From Arthrobacter sp. SDTb3-6 (GTDB taxonomy: Bacteria; Actinomycetota; Actinomycetes; Actinomycetales; Micrococcaceae), in the NCBI RefSeq assembly GCF_013376095.1, contig NZ_JAAMFN010000011.1, positions 34,805 through 98,804 on the forward strand: DNA of 64,000 nt. Direction: 5' to 3'. This document shows, in pieces, positions 63,946-64,000 of the stretch. The notes beneath the pieces were generated by a model. It was not told the DNA's origin, ran no database searches, and was given only the letters and a program-made list of their open reading frames with translations. The position numbers and the translations under genes are program-made. Position 1 is the stretch's first letter, and every line of letters starts with the position of its first letter.

Positions 63946-64000
63946 GGCTTGAGGCTACCCTCGCCGGGGGTTTAACTGAATAGCCCGACGAGACTCATGA

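Overview
The window is high-GC actinobacterial DNA, most likely Arthrobacter or a close Micrococcaceae relative. This rests on GC-rich third codon positions, frequent ATGA/GTGA/TAATG gene overlaps, and actinobacterial families such as DUF4192, SCO6880, the MAB_1171c/DUF6545 transporter, an EspR-like regulator and ManD. Most of it reads as accessory DNA. I interpret roughly 23.6-62.5 kb, and probably more to the left, as an integrative conjugative element (ICE). Its right end is an integrase next to a tRNA-Ala(CGC) gene. The last 1.5 kb looks like ordinary chromosome.

Layout. (1) 1-4.1 kb is a graveyard of mobile DNA: a Tn554-like pair of tyrosine recombinases abuts a truncated IS21 istA, followed by an IS1595-type transposase stub and two sets of short direct repeats. 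(2) 4.1-12.2 kb is a catabolic cluster with an unusual composition: CoA-transferase, HMG-CoA-lyase-like enzyme, double VOC protein and split transketolase on the minus strand, with an MFS transporter divergent. I cannot assign its substrate. (3) 12.2-15.8 kb holds an SRPBCC protein, an HExxH peptidase coupled to a DUF6545 membrane protein, and a DUF4192 protein. (4) 16.3-22.8 kb is a D-fructuronate/D-mannonate operon (MHS transporter, manD, kdgK, uxuB, eda) with a divergent GntR regulator; uxuB appears to begin with ATC. (5) 23.6-28.2 kb carries a zinc-finger/coiled-coil protein, a MobF relaxase-helicase and a small membrane protein. (6) 28.3-37.0 kb is a defence island: an Mrr-like nuclease and a single-chain Type ISP restriction-modification enzyme in one operon, with a divergent SIR2-STAND NTPase. 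(7) 37.6-39.9 kb is an insertion sequence with a 751-residue DDE transposase. (8) 40.1-48.3 kb and 56.1-58.9 kb together form a minus-strand type IV secretion module (sigma-like protein, secreted protein, NlpC/P60 hydrolase, VirB2-like, VirB6-like, SCO6880, VirB4-like ATPase, TraG/VirD4, DUF4913-like, ArdC-like). (9) 48.7-55.9 kb is an oppositely oriented arabinoside cassette (LacI regulator, ABC importer, GH1-like and GH51 enzymes) that splits the module. (10) 59.2-62.5 kb is the control and integration end: two winged-helix proteins, an EspR-like protein, two tandem excisionase-like proteins, the integrase and tRNA-Ala.

How they fit: the relaxase, coupling protein and type IV channel would move the element; integrase and excisionases would insert and remove it at tRNA-Ala; ArdC-like and restriction/SIR2 genes manage conflict with hosts and phages; the cargo suits growth on plant cell-wall sugars (uronic acids, arabinosides) plus one unassigned compound. 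The most notable items are the defence island with a compositionally distinct target-recognition segment in the ISP enzyme, the metabolic cassette inside the transfer operon, a palindromic operator at a clear promoter, and the unassigned catabolic cluster. Base-composition statements are by eye, and family calls are from motif reading, not database search.
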